30,322 nt of DNA from a virus, in the IMG/VR virus record IMGVR_UViG_3300018481_000057, positions 1-30,322 of that record; one strand, written 5' to 3'. The stretch's first letter is position 1. Each line of letters begins with the position of its first letter. The translations under genes and the position numbers were made by a program. Under the pieces are notes generated by a model. It saw only the letters and a program-made list of their open reading frames with translations. It did not search any database and was not told where the DNA came from. Below, piece after piece: positions 1 through 8,427 of the stretch.

Positions 1-1
1 C

Positions 2-784
2 ACTGACGGAAGGGTTGGCGACCCGCGTAAGCGGCATATCCATATCGACCTTGCAACTAGCGGAGATGGCGATGCACTCGGCATGGCGATGGGGCACGTC
101 GAGAGCATTGTTGATATCGATGACGAGAAGAAGCCGTATATCGTTATCGACTGTCTCATGCGTATCAAGGCAACGCCGGGTACTGAGATCATGCTCTCGG
201 ACGTTCGCAATGTTGTCTACTACCTTAGGAACGAACTGAGGTTCAAGGTCTTCTCCGTGTCAATGGATGGGTTCCAGTCAACTGACACGATGCAGCAACT
301 ACGCAAGCGCAAGTTCCGCTCCGACTACCTTTCGGTTGACAAGAACACGCTTCCGTATGAAGACCTGCGTGAAGCGATCTACGAGCGTCGCATCGAGTTT
401 CCGCCTTACGAAACGTACATTTCGGTAGGCAGTGGAGAGCTGGTGCAAATTGCAGTGAAGGAGTGCATGGAGCTTACCGACACTGGCAAGAAGATCGATC
501 ACCCGGCCAACGGCTCAAAGGACTTGGCCGATTGCCTAGCCGGTGTTACGAATACGCTCATGGGTGACAGGACATACCGCCGTGGGGTAACCTCATTCTC
601 GGTGTCGTCCTCAGATGAGAACGAACAACTAGCACCAACTGGAACGACTGGCCAATTGTTGAGAAACGTGATCCCCTTCCCTGGTGGCAGTGGCGGACTT
701 CAGGCTCCGCTTCCTCCTTTAACCACCGGCGGGTTCGGCGGACTTGCTATTCCCTCTCGGTTGCAGTCACGGCCTCGAAGGTGA
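2..784 (+). CDS. terL: Terminase large subunit, C-terminal nuclease part (5'-truncated by window edge)
   Basis: The reading frame is open from base 2, so the gene begins upstream of the window. The visible part reads as the RNase H-like nuclease domain of a phage large terminase, which cuts concatemeric DNA and, with the missing N-terminal ATPase domain, pumps it through the portal. A first acidic motif HIDLATSGDGD lies at about bases 35-67, a second candidate acidic residue is in FSVSMDG (about 251-271), and the third is in KDLADCLAG (about 520-546), matching the usual D...D/E...D layout. A Gly/Pro-rich tail follows. The stop lies three bases before the portal start, the classical terminase-portal order. 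The ATPase half is not visible, so the assignment rests on these motifs and on synteny. Confidence 0.85.
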   Translation, partial: TDGRVGDPRKRHIHIDLATSGDGDALGMAMGHVESIVDIDDEKKPYIVIDCLMRIKATPGTEIMLSDVRNVVYYLRNELRFKVFSVSMDGFQSTDTMQQLRKRKFRSDYLSVDKNTLPYEDLREAIYERRIEFPPYETYISVGSGELVQIAVKECMELTDTGKKIDHPANGSKDLADCLAGVTNTLMGDRTYRRGVTSFSVSSSDENEQLAPTGTTGQLLRNVIPFPGGSGGLQAPLPPLTTGGFGGLAIPSRLQSRPRR

Positions 785-787
785 GCG

Positions 788-2539
788 ATGGAACTGCTTG
801 GACCTAACGGCAAGCCTATTACCGACTACTTGGCCGAACGGGGGCAATTCACAAACAAGAAGGCGACTCCACCGAAGACCGGTGCAGCCTTCGGCGATTG
901 GGCGGGGCGGGATTTCGAGTACGCTCAACTCCCAGGTGGGGGAATCGTTCAGTTTGATTTGAGTAAGCTCACGATCAGTGACTACCGGAACATGCGCGAC
1001 CACTATCAGGTCAACGCTTCACTGGCTGTCCTGTCGTTCATGCAGCACCAATCAGACTGGCACATCGAGTGTGAAGACAAGAAGATCGCGGAGTTCTGCG
1101 AGGAGGAAATCACTCGCAACTGGACTCAGCTCAACCGAGCCATGGGGACTGCGAACTGGGCTGGGTACGCACCCAGCGTTTTGGACTGGGGGAACGATGT
1201 CAACAGTCGATCCATTGTACTGGACAAGGTCAAGGATCTCCCTCCGGAGGAGTGTGAGGTCAACTGGAAGCTGGAAGAGGGCTGGGCACCTCCGGGAAGA
1301 GTCAAGCCGAAGTTCAAGCACTACGACGGCATCAAGCACTACGCGACTCCGCAGTGGCCGATCCCGGTAGAGAACACCCTGTGGTATCCCATGCTGATGG
1401 AGCATGGAGACTACTACGGTCGAAAGCTTCTTCGCCCAGCGTTCCAGAGCTGGTACTTCAGCATCCTGATTCACCTGTTCGCCAACAGGTACTACGAGCG
1501 CTTCGGTGAGCCCACTCCGATTGGCCGCGCACCCTTCGACGAAGAGATCAACATTGGCGAAGACGGCAACGAGCAGTCTGTGCGGGGAAACCGCTTCATG
1601 GCACAGACGATCCAGCAACTTCGCAACCGTTCGGTGGTCGTTCTTCCCAACGAGAAGTCGCAGATCGGTAACGCCGGTCAGCTGTCCTACGACTACGAAC
1701 TCGAGTACCTAGAGTCGCAAATGCGTGGCGCAGACTTCGAGCGCTACATGACGCGGCTGGATGAAGAGATCTCGATCGGTCTATTCACTCCCATCCTCCT
1801 GCTTCGTACTGCAGACGTTGGCTCCTACAACCTCGGTCAGGGTCACGAGCGCATCTATCAGATGATGATTAACGCGCTTAATGCTGATCGCAAGTTCTAC
1901 ATTGACAACTACATCTTGCGAAAGATGGTCAACTACAACTTCAGCGAGAAGGCTCCTGACGCTCGTATCATCTACCGCAAGATGGGTAACACAGATGCTA
2001 CGATGCTGAAGGAACTCATCATCGCAGTCATCAACAGTGGCAAGGCAAAGGTGGACCTCGAAGAGCTTGGGCAGGCTGTTGGCCTGTCTCTTGAAGAGGT
2101 CAAGGAAACCTTGAAGCCACCTGCAGAGCCGGGTGCCGACCCCGAGGAAGACCCGAACGGCGACCCCGACGCAGACAACCCCCCTGCCGATCCAGCGAAG
2201 GACCGTGCTTCAATCACCACCCGAGAGCGGCACGAATCCACCGCCGTTGCTAAAGAAATCGGGCATCGCGTTCGTGGCCAGATGGAATCTGCATTCAGGC
2301 ATGGCTCCTTCGATAACCTCACTGTCAGCATGGGGTTCAAGCGCAAGATGGAGAAGGCACTCTTCACCGACGGACACCCCTCTCCGATTCGGACTGCTAA
2401 CGATGTCTACGTTGCAATGGACCTGTGGCTTGCTGACGTTCTCATGTCACTCAAGCCTTCCGACTTTGAGGGCGTCGAGGAGTTTATGACCGTGTTCAGT
2501 AATGTTCTTCAGAACACACTGGATGCCGCGAATGCCTAG
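788..2539 (+). CDS. Portal protein
   Basis: The 583-residue product has the length, composition and position (between terminase and prohead protease) of a portal protein. Portals form the dodecameric ring at the head vertex through which DNA is packaged and to which the neck binds. The N-terminal and middle regions are rich in Trp, Tyr and Asn with segments such as SLAVLSFMQHQSDWHIE, reminiscent of the Mu gp29-like (DUF935-type) portal group; that subgroup call is from memory of the family style. A long helical stem-like stretch is followed by an Asp/Pro/Glu-rich linker (about residues 445-475) and a further helical C-terminal domain (about 490-583). The start ATG lies just after the terminase stop. 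The last eight bases overlap the next gene (ATGCCTAG). Confidence 0.85.
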   Translation: MELLGPNGKPITDYLAERGQFTNKKATPPKTGAAFGDWAGRDFEYAQLPGGGIVQFDLSKLTISDYRNMRDHYQVNASLAVLSFMQHQSDWHIECEDKKIAEFCEEEITRNWTQLNRAMGTANWAGYAPSVLDWGNDVNSRSIVLDKVKDLPPEECEVNWKLEEGWAPPGRVKPKFKHYDGIKHYATPQWPIPVENTLWYPMLMEHGDYYGRKLLRPAFQSWYFSILIHLFANRYYERFGEPTPIGRAPFDEEINIGEDGNEQSVRGNRFMAQTIQQLRNRSVVVLPNEKSQIGNAGQLSYDYELEYLESQMRGADFERYMTRLDEEISIGLFTPILLLRTADVGSYNLGQGHERIYQMMINALNADRKFYIDNYILRKMVNYNFSEKAPDARIIYRKMGNTDATMLKELIIAVINSGKAKVDLEELGQAVGLSLEEVKETLKPPAEPGADPEEDPNGDPDADNPPADPAKDRASITTRERHESTAVAKEIGHRVRGQMESAFRHGSFDNLTVSMGFKRKMEKALFTDGHPSPIRTANDVYVAMDLWLADVLMSLKPSDFEGVEEFMTVFSNVLQNTLDAANA

Positions 2540-2804
2540 TAGTCGCCGCACTCATAATGATCTTCGATGCTTCTGTGCTCGTAAGCCACTGCTTGCAACG
2601 TATGGATTAACTCAAGCAGGTAAGCTATACGTCCATATAAAGGTCTACAAGCAAAATCGAATCTACGGTGAGGTCGTCGTTACCGAGGGTATCGTTGAGC
2701 TTCACTGTCGCGAGTGTCTTCGCTGGCAGAGGGTGGTTATGCACCAACCAGGGAAGGCAGCACTGGAGGAAAGTGTTTTAAATCCCTCCGTTGCTGAAGT
2801 GTAG
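2532..2804 (+). CDS. Small Com-like zinc-finger protein
   Basis: A 90-residue protein whose ATG at 2532 lies inside the last codons of the portal gene; no convincing ribosome-binding site is seen, so translational coupling is likely. It carries two cysteine pairs, LRCFCA (C13, C15) and LHCREC (C59, C62), separated by a basic, beta-rich stretch (GKLYVHIKVYKQ). This arrangement resembles the Com family, small zinc-binding translational activators best known from phage Mu, where Com opens the mom mRNA. The role here is unknown; an RNA-binding or packaging-associated function is inference. An in-frame upstream ATG at 2502 exists but would overlap the portal gene by 38 bases, so the later start is preferred. 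Confidence 0.7.
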   Translation: MPSSRRTHNDLRCFCARKPLLATYGLTQAGKLYVHIKVYKQNRIYGEVVVTEGIVELHCRECLRWQRVVMHQPGKAALEESVLNPSVAEV

Positions 2805-2856
2805 TCCCGTCCATGTTTGCGCCATTCGTGCGCCATCCTATAAGGTGCGTATCACT

Positions 2857-4302
2857 ATGAGCCGACCGCAGGCAACGACCGCCTTCATCCCGATCAGCAA
2901 CCGTGGAGTGCCGCCACGGTCTCACGCTGCGTCGTCGTTCATGTCTCCCGAGCTGGCAGCCGAGACGCACACTTGGTATGACATCAGCAGCAAGAAGAAG
3001 GCCGACAAGGTCGTCGCAGAGGTGATGATCTTCGGAGAGATCGGTTGGGAGATCACAGCGCGAGAGTTCGTCAAGGACTTGACGCTGCTGGACGCCGATC
3101 AGATCAACGTCCGAATCAACTCGGTGGGTGGGGACGTCTTCGACGGAGTCGCAATCTACAATGCGCTTCGTCAGAAGGACGCCAACGTCACAGTCTACGT
3201 CGAGGGCCTCGCCGCTTCAGCCGCGTCATTCATCGCGCAGGCTGGTGACGAGGTCATCATGCTGACTGGATCGCAGATGATGATTCACGACGCGAGTGCG
3301 ATGGCCTGGGGGAACGAAGAGATCATGCTGGAGACGGCCTCCATCCTTGGCCGGATCAGCAACAGCATCGCTGACATCTACGCGCAGCGAGCAGGTGGCA
3401 GTGCCGAAGACTGGCGCGCCATCATGAAGACCGAGATGTGGTACTCACCGGCAGAGGCAGTAGTTGCTGGCCTCGCCGACAGTGTCCTCGCGGACGAGAA
3501 CAAGGATGCACAAGCGGCAAAGGACACATGGACCCTTGAGGTCTTCAACTATGCCGGTCGAAAGAATGCGCCGAATCCCATCGAGGAGATGCGCAAGATC
3601 ATCAATCGAGCCAAGGAGGCTCCAGTGACGCCCAAGGATCAGAACGACGAGGGAACGGTGTCTACCCCTCCGGTGCCTCCGGAGACTCCAGCCCCGCCGT
3701 CGCCGCCCGCACCTGCCCCGCCTGCCGAAGAGGCAGAGGAGAACGCCGGTTCGACCGGTTCTGGCGAGGTCATTCCCGAGACCCCCGCCGAGGTCGGCAC
3801 GCAGCCGGTTCCCGCCCCAGCCGCACAGCCCGAGAACAGGGCCGGAGTGCAGCAGACTTTCATGGTCAACGGTGTGAGCACCGGCGACCCCAAGGCAGTC
3901 CAGAACCACATCACGGCACTGGAGACTGCTGCCAACGAAGCCCGCGCCGCAGCGCGTAAGGACTTCGTCACGAATCTTGCGACGACGCAGAAGATCGCCG
4001 CAACACAGATGACTGCGATGGAAGAGCTGGTCGCAGGTCTGGACGACAAGCAGTATGACCTGTGGGTTGCGTCGTGGGACGCCGCACCCAATGTCCCGCT
4101 GCTGGGGTCTCACGGAGATGTCAACGCTGGTGGTTCCGGGACCGGGACTGCAGCCGAGGCCATCGCCGACCGTGTTGGTCTTCTCGAAGAGATTGTCACG
4201 CACCACAAGCGCGGCGGCATGAAGGACGAGATCATCAAGGCAACGGACAGCTACAACGAGCTGATGAAGCTCAAGCCCGATTTCACCCTTGACAAGAAGT
4301 AA
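2857..4302 (+). CDS. Prohead protease (ClpP-like, S14/S49 type) with C-terminal scaffold-like region
   Basis: From ATG 2857 (AAGG about 11 bases upstream) the product has 481 residues. Residues about 50-215 form a ClpP-fold protease: INSVGGDVFDG is the oxyanion strand-loop, GLAASAAS carries the probable nucleophile Ser121, MMIHDAS carries His144, and MWYSPAEAVVAGLAD is the usual end of the domain. A Pro/Ala/Glu-rich linker (about 255-330) leads to a helical, charged region (about 350-481) of scaffold character. No separate scaffold gene lies before the decoration and capsid genes, so protease and scaffold are probably fused, as in the lambda C/Nu3 arrangement where scaffold is the C-terminal part. 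A TTG at 2791 would extend the protein by 22 residues but has no better ribosome-binding site. Confidence 0.88.
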   Translation: MSRPQATTAFIPISNRGVPPRSHAASSFMSPELAAETHTWYDISSKKKADKVVAEVMIFGEIGWEITAREFVKDLTLLDADQINVRINSVGGDVFDGVAIYNALRQKDANVTVYVEGLAASAASFIAQAGDEVIMLTGSQMMIHDASAMAWGNEEIMLETASILGRISNSIADIYAQRAGGSAEDWRAIMKTEMWYSPAEAVVAGLADSVLADENKDAQAAKDTWTLEVFNYAGRKNAPNPIEEMRKIINRAKEAPVTPKDQNDEGTVSTPPVPPETPAPPSPPAPAPPAEEAEENAGSTGSGEVIPETPAEVGTQPVPAPAAQPENRAGVQQTFMVNGVSTGDPKAVQNHITALETAANEARAAARKDFVTNLATTQKIAATQMTAMEELVAGLDDKQYDLWVASWDAAPNVPLLGSHGDVNAGGSGTGTAAEAIADRVGLLEEIVTHHKRGGMKDEIIKATDSYNELMKLKPDFTLDKK

Positions 4303-4314
4303 GGAGTCTCAGAG

Positions 4315-4767
4315 ATGAGCACTTTCATCAAGGGCGGTAGCACTAGCACCCCGTTCGGTCGCAACGAGTTCCTGCGCAGCACGCAGGACGTGAAGACCGA
4401 GTCGTACACGCTCGCCGCCTCGACCGTCCCAGCTCGCACCATCGATGGTGTCGCTGGCCTCAAGATTCTTCAGCCCGGCACCGTGCTGGCGAAGATCACG
4501 TCCACCGGCGAAGCCGGCAAGATCGGCCCCTTCTCCGCAGCCGCACTCGACGGTCGCCAGACCGCGGCGAACATCGTGGGTCTGTGCATGACCTTCCTTC
4601 CGTGGCAGCTCATGGAGCGCGACGTGGAGGTCAGCGCCGTCTACCAGTGCACTGCCGTTCAGGCATGGTGCTTCGAGCTCGACGCCGCCTCGCTGGCGAT
4701 CCCCCTGTCCAACACCACCGCTGATGCCATGCGTGGCGTCAAGGGTATGCACATCAACTTCAAGTGA
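4315..4767 (+). CDS. Head decoration protein (lambda gpD-like)
   Basis: The 150-residue protein precedes the capsid gene and contains the sequence pattern of the lambda gpD/HDPD family: LKILQPGTVLAKITSTGEAGKIGPF followed about ten residues later by DGRQTAANIVG (quoted in part, residues about 50-90). Proteins of this family trimerise on the capsid surface after expansion and stabilise the packaged head. The start ATG has a GGAG site about eight bases upstream, and the gene sits 12 bases after the protease-scaffold gene and 17 bases before the capsid gene. Codon usage is strongly biased to C- and G-ending codons, as in the capsid gene, in keeping with high expression. Confidence 0.88.
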   Translation: MSTFIKGGSTSTPFGRNEFLRSTQDVKTESYTLAASTVPARTIDGVAGLKILQPGTVLAKITSTGEAGKIGPFSAAALDGRQTAANIVGLCMTFLPWQLMERDVEVSAVYQCTAVQAWCFELDAASLAIPLSNTTADAMRGVKGMHINFK

Positions 4768-4784
4768 GAGAGGACTGAACCAAC

Positions 4785-5939
4785 ATGGCAACTCCCCTTG
4801 GTCTTGACCGACTGGTTCGCAAGGAGGTCTCTCTCGGTGCTATCCGCGAGATGCAGCCCCCACAGGACCACGCAGGTCTTTCCATCGCCCCCTGGCTCGA
4901 TGTCGAGAGTGACGATGTCATCTTCGAGTACATCAAGGGCGGTCTTCAGGACGGTCTCGCCCCCGCCCGTGCAGAGGACGCTGAGGCCGAACTGGCCCAG
5001 AAGGACGACCTCTACTACGGACAGGGCCGTGCGGCTCTGATCGACTGGGCCCTCAAGGACAAGTACACGGCTTCGGACGTGACTCGCTACCGTGAGGACC
5101 TCTTCATCCAGCAGCAGCTGGGTGCCATCCAGGCCGAGAACGGTCGCCCCCTCCTCTTCGCCGGTCGTACCGCGGCTGACTTCCAGGCTCGCGTGGCTCG
5201 CCACGACGCCCTGCGTCGTCGGAAGCTCGACAACCGAGTCGAACTCCTGATCATGGGAGCCATGGAGACCGGCCAGATCGCCTACAACGACGGCAAGATC
5301 AAGTTCACTGTCAACTACGGGCGACCGGGTGACCAGCAGAACGTGGTCCCCCCCGGCGGCCTGTGGAACCTCACGACCTGTGACCCGATCGGCGACCTCC
5401 TCGCCGCTCAGGATCTGTGCTTCACTCGCTACGGCGTTCGCCCGACGCGAGGCATCCTCTCGCGGAAGATCGTCAACAACTTCTGGAAGTCCACGAAGTT
5501 CCTCGCGGCGGTCGGTGTGCCTGTCGTCGGCGGCACGGTGAACGTTCCTCTCGACCCCAACTACCTCGGTCTCGCGGGCTACTCGCCCGAGGGTGCCCTG
5601 GCAGTCGTCGAGCGGGCAACGGGCGTCACGTTCTCGATCTACGACTCGGTGTACCGGACGCGCCCCATCGGTGGCACGACCTTCACGAACAACCGCTTCG
5701 TCTCGGACGACAAGGTGATCCTGTTCCCCGGCGAGGGCGACCTCGGCGAGATCGACGACACCCAGATCGGGTTCGCCAAGACGCTCACCAGCCCGCACCC
5801 CGAGGGCAACTGGAGCTCCGGCTTCTACGAGTGGGAAGACGAGACCCGAGACCCGTGGATGCACGTCCGCGGCACCGGCGTCAAGGCTTTCCCGGTCTTC
5901 CCGTACATGGAGTACTCGTTCGTCTACGACGTGCTCTGA
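4785..5939 (+). CDS. Major capsid protein (lambda gpE-type)
   Basis: A 384-residue HK97-fold capsid subunit of the lambda gpE/Phage_cap_E type by size, position after the decoration protein and sequence style: an N-terminal segment ending in PWLDVESDDVIFEYIKGG, a helical region with YREDLFIQQQLG, and a conserved-looking C-terminal domain with a GDLGEIDDTQIGFAKT-like stretch and a final MEYSFVYDVL. It would form the icosahedral shell. Codons end almost entirely in C or G. A strong stem-loop follows immediately (5947-5977), separating this highly expressed gene from the downstream connector genes. Confidence 0.92.
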   Translation: MATPLGLDRLVRKEVSLGAIREMQPPQDHAGLSIAPWLDVESDDVIFEYIKGGLQDGLAPARAEDAEAELAQKDDLYYGQGRAALIDWALKDKYTASDVTRYREDLFIQQQLGAIQAENGRPLLFAGRTAADFQARVARHDALRRRKLDNRVELLIMGAMETGQIAYNDGKIKFTVNYGRPGDQQNVVPPGGLWNLTTCDPIGDLLAAQDLCFTRYGVRPTRGILSRKIVNNFWKSTKFLAAVGVPVVGGTVNVPLDPNYLGLAGYSPEGALAVVERATGVTFSIYDSVYRTRPIGGTTFTNNRFVSDDKVILFPGEGDLGEIDDTQIGFAKTLTSPHPEGNWSSGFYEWEDETRDPWMHVRGTGVKAFPVFPYMEYSFVYDVL

Positions 5940-5946
5940 TCCTCAA

Positions 5947-5977
5947 GGGAGGGGCCTGGAACGAGCAGGCCCCTCCC
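5947..5977 (+). terminator. Perfect 12-bp stem-loop after the capsid gene (partial terminator or mRNA stabiliser)
   Basis: GGGAGGGGCCTG at 5947-5958 pairs perfectly with CAGGCCCCTCCC at 5966-5977 around a 7-base loop. It begins seven bases after the capsid stop codon. There is no T-run downstream, so it is not a textbook intrinsic terminator; attenuation of downstream genes or protection of the capsid mRNA 3' end are both possible. Confidence 0.65.
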
Positions 5978-6011
5978 GACCGGCCACAGACTCTAGAAGG
6001 AGAGTTTCACA

Positions 6012-6506
6012 ATGGCTACTGCAAACAAGCCTGCTGAGGGCGTCGAGCTCGATGTTCCGAGCGCCCACCAGGTGTACCTCGAGTCTCTCCTCGGCGAGGA
6101 GGGGCAGGAAGCTCCCGCTCCGGTCTACGGCGGGGAGAGTGTCAACCCGAACGAACTGCAGGCTGTCACAGACGACGGCTACATCGGGACGGACCCGGTG
6201 TACCAGAACTACGCCGACGACACCCACAAGCCCCTCGCGGCTGACGGTGGCGTCGATCAGCTCGCCGAGGAAGCATACGTCGAGGCTGTCGAGGGTGAGC
6301 CCTCGGAGGCCGGCGATGACCTCAAGAAGCACTACGGCGAGGTCGCCAACACTCGCGAGGAGGGCACGACGATCGGTGGAGAGCCGGTCCACTCGACGCT
6401 CACCCCGCTTCCGCCCGAGGACAACGAGCACGCTGGCGTGACTTCGGGTGCCACTGGCGCGGCGGCTCCGGCCAAGAAGACCGGCGACAAGGCCGGCCCG
6501 AAGTAG
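6012..6506 (+). CDS. Acidic hypothetical protein between capsid and connector genes
   Basis: A 164-residue protein with no family recognised. It is strongly acidic with few hydrophobic clusters, rich in Glu, Asp, Gly, Pro and Ala, with a short Lys-containing end (PAKKTGDKAGPK), and looks mostly disordered. It starts at ATG 6012 behind a GAAGGAGA site and lies between the capsid stem-loop and the head-tail connector gene. The location suggests a virion or head-completion accessory protein, but the sequence gives no direct evidence for any activity. Codon usage matches the capsid gene, so it is probably well expressed. Confidence 0.75.
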   Translation: MATANKPAEGVELDVPSAHQVYLESLLGEEGQEAPAPVYGGESVNPNELQAVTDDGYIGTDPVYQNYADDTHKPLAADGGVDQLAEEAYVEAVEGEPSEAGDDLKKHYGEVANTREEGTTIGGEPVHSTLTPLPPEDNEHAGVTSGATGAAAPAKKTGDKAGPK

Positions 6507-6536
6507 GTCCAGCAAGAACGCTAGCAGGAGGCAAGT

Positions 6537-7058
6537 ATGGTCGCGTACTCTGCGGTCGAAGATCTGCTGACCGGGAATGTCCCGACTCCGCAGTACCTTT
6601 CGCCGCAGAAGTATGTCGATGACGCTGCCGATGAGATCGATAGCAAGATTGGCTTCTTGTACACGACTCCCATCAACATCAGTACCGGCACAGACGTTCC
6701 GCGACCTGCTTGTCTCCTACTCAAGCGCATCAACAACTTCCTTGCCTCGGGGCGGCTGCTTCTAGCAGCCGCCGCCGGGCAGGAGGATTCTCAACTTCAC
6801 GCCTACGGGTGGAGCCTCGTTCAGGAAGCCACTGCTGCGCTGAATCAGATCGCCAGTGGTGAGATTCCAATTGACGGTGCAGAGAAGATCGACACAGGGG
6901 ACTTGGCTGTTGTTACTGCAGTCATCATCAACAACCTCGATGCTGAGTCAAACGTCGAGGCATTCTATGATCGTGTACTGAACCCTGCCTATCAGTATGG
7001 CTATGCAGAGTGGGAGCGTCGTGGCGCACCTTTGCATGGTCTCGGGGTGATTCGCTGA
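6537..7058 (+). CDS. Head-tail connector (neck adaptor) protein
   Basis: A 173-residue, mainly helical protein starting at ATG 6537 behind an AGGAGG site. Its opening (SAVEDLLTGNVPTP...KYVDDAADEIDSKIG) and the following long helices resemble the small adaptor proteins of the HK97 gp6/SPP1 gp15 class that bind beneath the portal and close the packaged head. Position is as expected: first in the block connector, morphogenesis protein, tail terminator. Its stop overlaps the next start by one base (TGATG). The family call is by synteny and general character rather than a diagnostic motif. Confidence 0.72.
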   Translation: MVAYSAVEDLLTGNVPTPQYLSPQKYVDDAADEIDSKIGFLYTTPINISTGTDVPRPACLLLKRINNFLASGRLLLAAAAGQEDSQLHAYGWSLVQEATAALNQIASGEIPIDGAEKIDTGDLAVVTAVIINNLDAESNVEAFYDRVLNPAYQYGYAEWERRGAPLHGLGVIR

Positions 7059-7573
7059 TGGCAAGGGATGCTATTGTAGACATCATCCTCAAGGGTGACG
7101 CTAGGCAAGTTCATCGAATGCTCGAACACTTGGGGACTTCACTTGCACCGCCTGCCGTAGGCACATGGCTGGGAATGACGGTGGACCCTTGGATACGTCA
7201 ACGAGCTCGTGAAAGATTCCGGAGGGAGGGCGACGATGTTACCGGCCCATGGGCGCCTCTCAAGATGGCAACTCAGCAAATTCGTTCGCAGCAAGGGTAT
7301 GGTTCTGCTCACCCCATCAATCGGCGAACCGGACGCCTCGAAGCGTACATCACAGGTGGACCAAACAGAATCACAATCCACTCCCTCGGAGCGACGCTCT
7401 ACCTCCCAGGAAACCCTCCCTTCGGAGAACTGAAGACGAAGGTCGAGACGGCTCAGTTTGGAAAGGTAAAGCCGAGTACTGTTGCTCGTCCTGTGATGGG
7501 AATGAACGAGCGAGATCTTCTTGCTGTGCTGACCGACCTGTCACTGTATCTTGCGGTTGGACAGTTCAGATGA
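7058..7573 (+). CDS. Virion morphogenesis / tail completion protein (gpG/gpS-like)
   Basis: From ATG 7058 the product has 171 residues. The central part, with RERFRREGDDVTGPWAPL and then NRRTGRLEAYI a little later (residues about 49-105), follows the pattern of the Mu-gpG/P2-gpS phage virion morphogenesis family (F...dG..W.pL...t...tGrL). Such proteins act at head completion or the head-tail joint. The start overlaps the preceding stop (TGATG) and the stop overlaps the next start (ATGA), so the three neck genes are translationally coupled. A longer in-frame start at 7010 exists but would overlap the connector gene by 49 bases without a better site. Confidence 0.72.
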   Translation: MARDAIVDIILKGDARQVHRMLEHLGTSLAPPAVGTWLGMTVDPWIRQRARERFRREGDDVTGPWAPLKMATQQIRSQQGYGSAHPINRRTGRLEAYITGGPNRITIHSLGATLYLPGNPPFGELKTKVETAQFGKVKPSTVARPVMGMNERDLLAVLTDLSLYLAVGQFR

Positions 7574-8061
7574 TAGTCGCCGACCAGACCCTCTTTCCTT
7601 ACAACGCCGTCAATCTTCTGGCTAGCAGGTTTCAGACGATCGATCCTGAACTGTTTGTCTGCAAGCGTCCGTTGCGTGAGTCAGATCCAATTCAAGCTAT
7701 TGCCGTCTTCGCCGAGCAGTGGGTTCCAGACACAGAGTCGCTAGAAATGCGTGGGGCTCTTGGGGCACAGGAACCGACACTCTCGACGTACTATATCTCC
7801 ATACAGTGCTTCATCAAGGACATGGACGAGGAGCGGGGAGCTGCGATACACGCGACCCTCTCCAAGCGCGTGCGTGCCATGCTGTACCGCGATGATGTCA
7901 TTCGTATAGGATTACACCTGCTGACCGCGACTGTGGAGGGCAGCACCGAAACCACCAAAGGTTACGGTATTCGTACCCAAAGGTACTTGAGTAATGAGCT
8001 GCAAGGTTCATGGCTCTACTTGTCACAAATCGAGTCCTGGCTGGAAACGGAGATCAACTGA
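7570..8061 (+). CDS. Tail terminator protein
   Basis: A 163-residue protein starting at ATG 7570, overlapping the previous stop by four bases (ATGA). Length, mixed alpha/beta character and position, immediately before the coiled-coil and major tail genes, fit a tail terminator (lambda gpU-like), which caps the growing tail tube and joins it to the head. Segments such as LSTYYISIQCFIKDMDEERGA and the C-terminal LQGSWLYLSQIESWLE are compatible with that fold, but no signature motif is visible, so the role is inferred mostly from gene order. Confidence 0.65.
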   Translation: MIVADQTLFPYNAVNLLASRFQTIDPELFVCKRPLRESDPIQAIAVFAEQWVPDTESLEMRGALGAQEPTLSTYYISIQCFIKDMDEERGAAIHATLSKRVRAMLYRDDVIRIGLHLLTATVEGSTETTKGYGIRTQRYLSNELQGSWLYLSQIESWLETEIN

Positions 8062-8062
8062 G

Positions 8063-8422
8063 ATGCCTACCACCGATGAAGAGCTCGCCAAGAAGGCTGA
8101 GCACGTCCAGAGGCTGCGGGAGCAGGTCGCGGCGGCACAGGCTCAGCGAGTTTCTCGCGAGGCCGAGGTCAGCAATGACATTGCAGCGGCACAGCTTGAC
8201 GCCGAGGAGGTGCGCCTCCAGGCGCAGCTCGACGCGGCCAAGCACGAGAGCAAGGTGGCGTCCGTGAAGAGCGGTGCCGCCATCGTTCTCGACACGATCA
8301 AGGGTGACAAGGCGAATGCAGAAGCGTTCGCCAAGGCCCAGGAGGCTGCCCTCGCGGCGTCCTCTGCCGAGAAGGTCAAGGACGAAGAGTCCGAGACCCC
8401 TGACGACACGAAGGAGGTCTGA
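8063..8422 (+). CDS. Small coiled-coil protein before the major tail gene
   Basis: A 119-residue protein starting at ATG 8063, one base after the tail terminator stop. It is almost entirely charged and alanine-rich with clear heptad-like spacing (QRLREQVAAAQAQRVSREAEV and following), predicting one or two long helices, and ends in an acidic tail (DEESETPDDTKEV). No enzymatic motif is present and I do not recognise the family. It sits between tail terminator and major tail protein, five bases before the latter, suggesting a structural or assembly role in the neck or tail. Confidence 0.7.
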   Translation: MPTTDEELAKKAEHVQRLREQVAAAQAQRVSREAEVSNDIAAAQLDAEEVRLQAQLDAAKHESKVASVKSGAAIVLDTIKGDKANAEAFAKAQEAALAASSAEKVKDEESETPDDTKEV

Positions 8423-8427
8423 CGGCT

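Noticed and set aside
3445-4206. A 253-residue minus-strand open frame opposite the protease-scaffold gene
   Set aside because: Gly/Arg/Leu-rich shadow of the Pro-rich linker, with no motif and no neighbouring minus-strand genes.
4659-5864. A 401-residue open frame on the minus strand opposite the capsid gene
   Set aside because: It is the complement of a strongly G/C-ending coding sequence, has an Asp/Glu/Val/Arg-skewed shadow composition, no motif, and lies opposite two certain virion genes.
5417-6037. A 206-residue plus-strand open frame crossing the end of the capsid gene
   Set aside because: Arg/Pro/Gly-rich out-of-frame reading of the capsid gene that runs through the stem-loop; no start signal.
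7249-7569. Upstream extension of the tail terminator frame
   Set aside because: The extension overlaps the morphogenesis gene by over 300 bases and reads as low-quality shadow; ATG 7570 with a 4-base overlap is the natural start.
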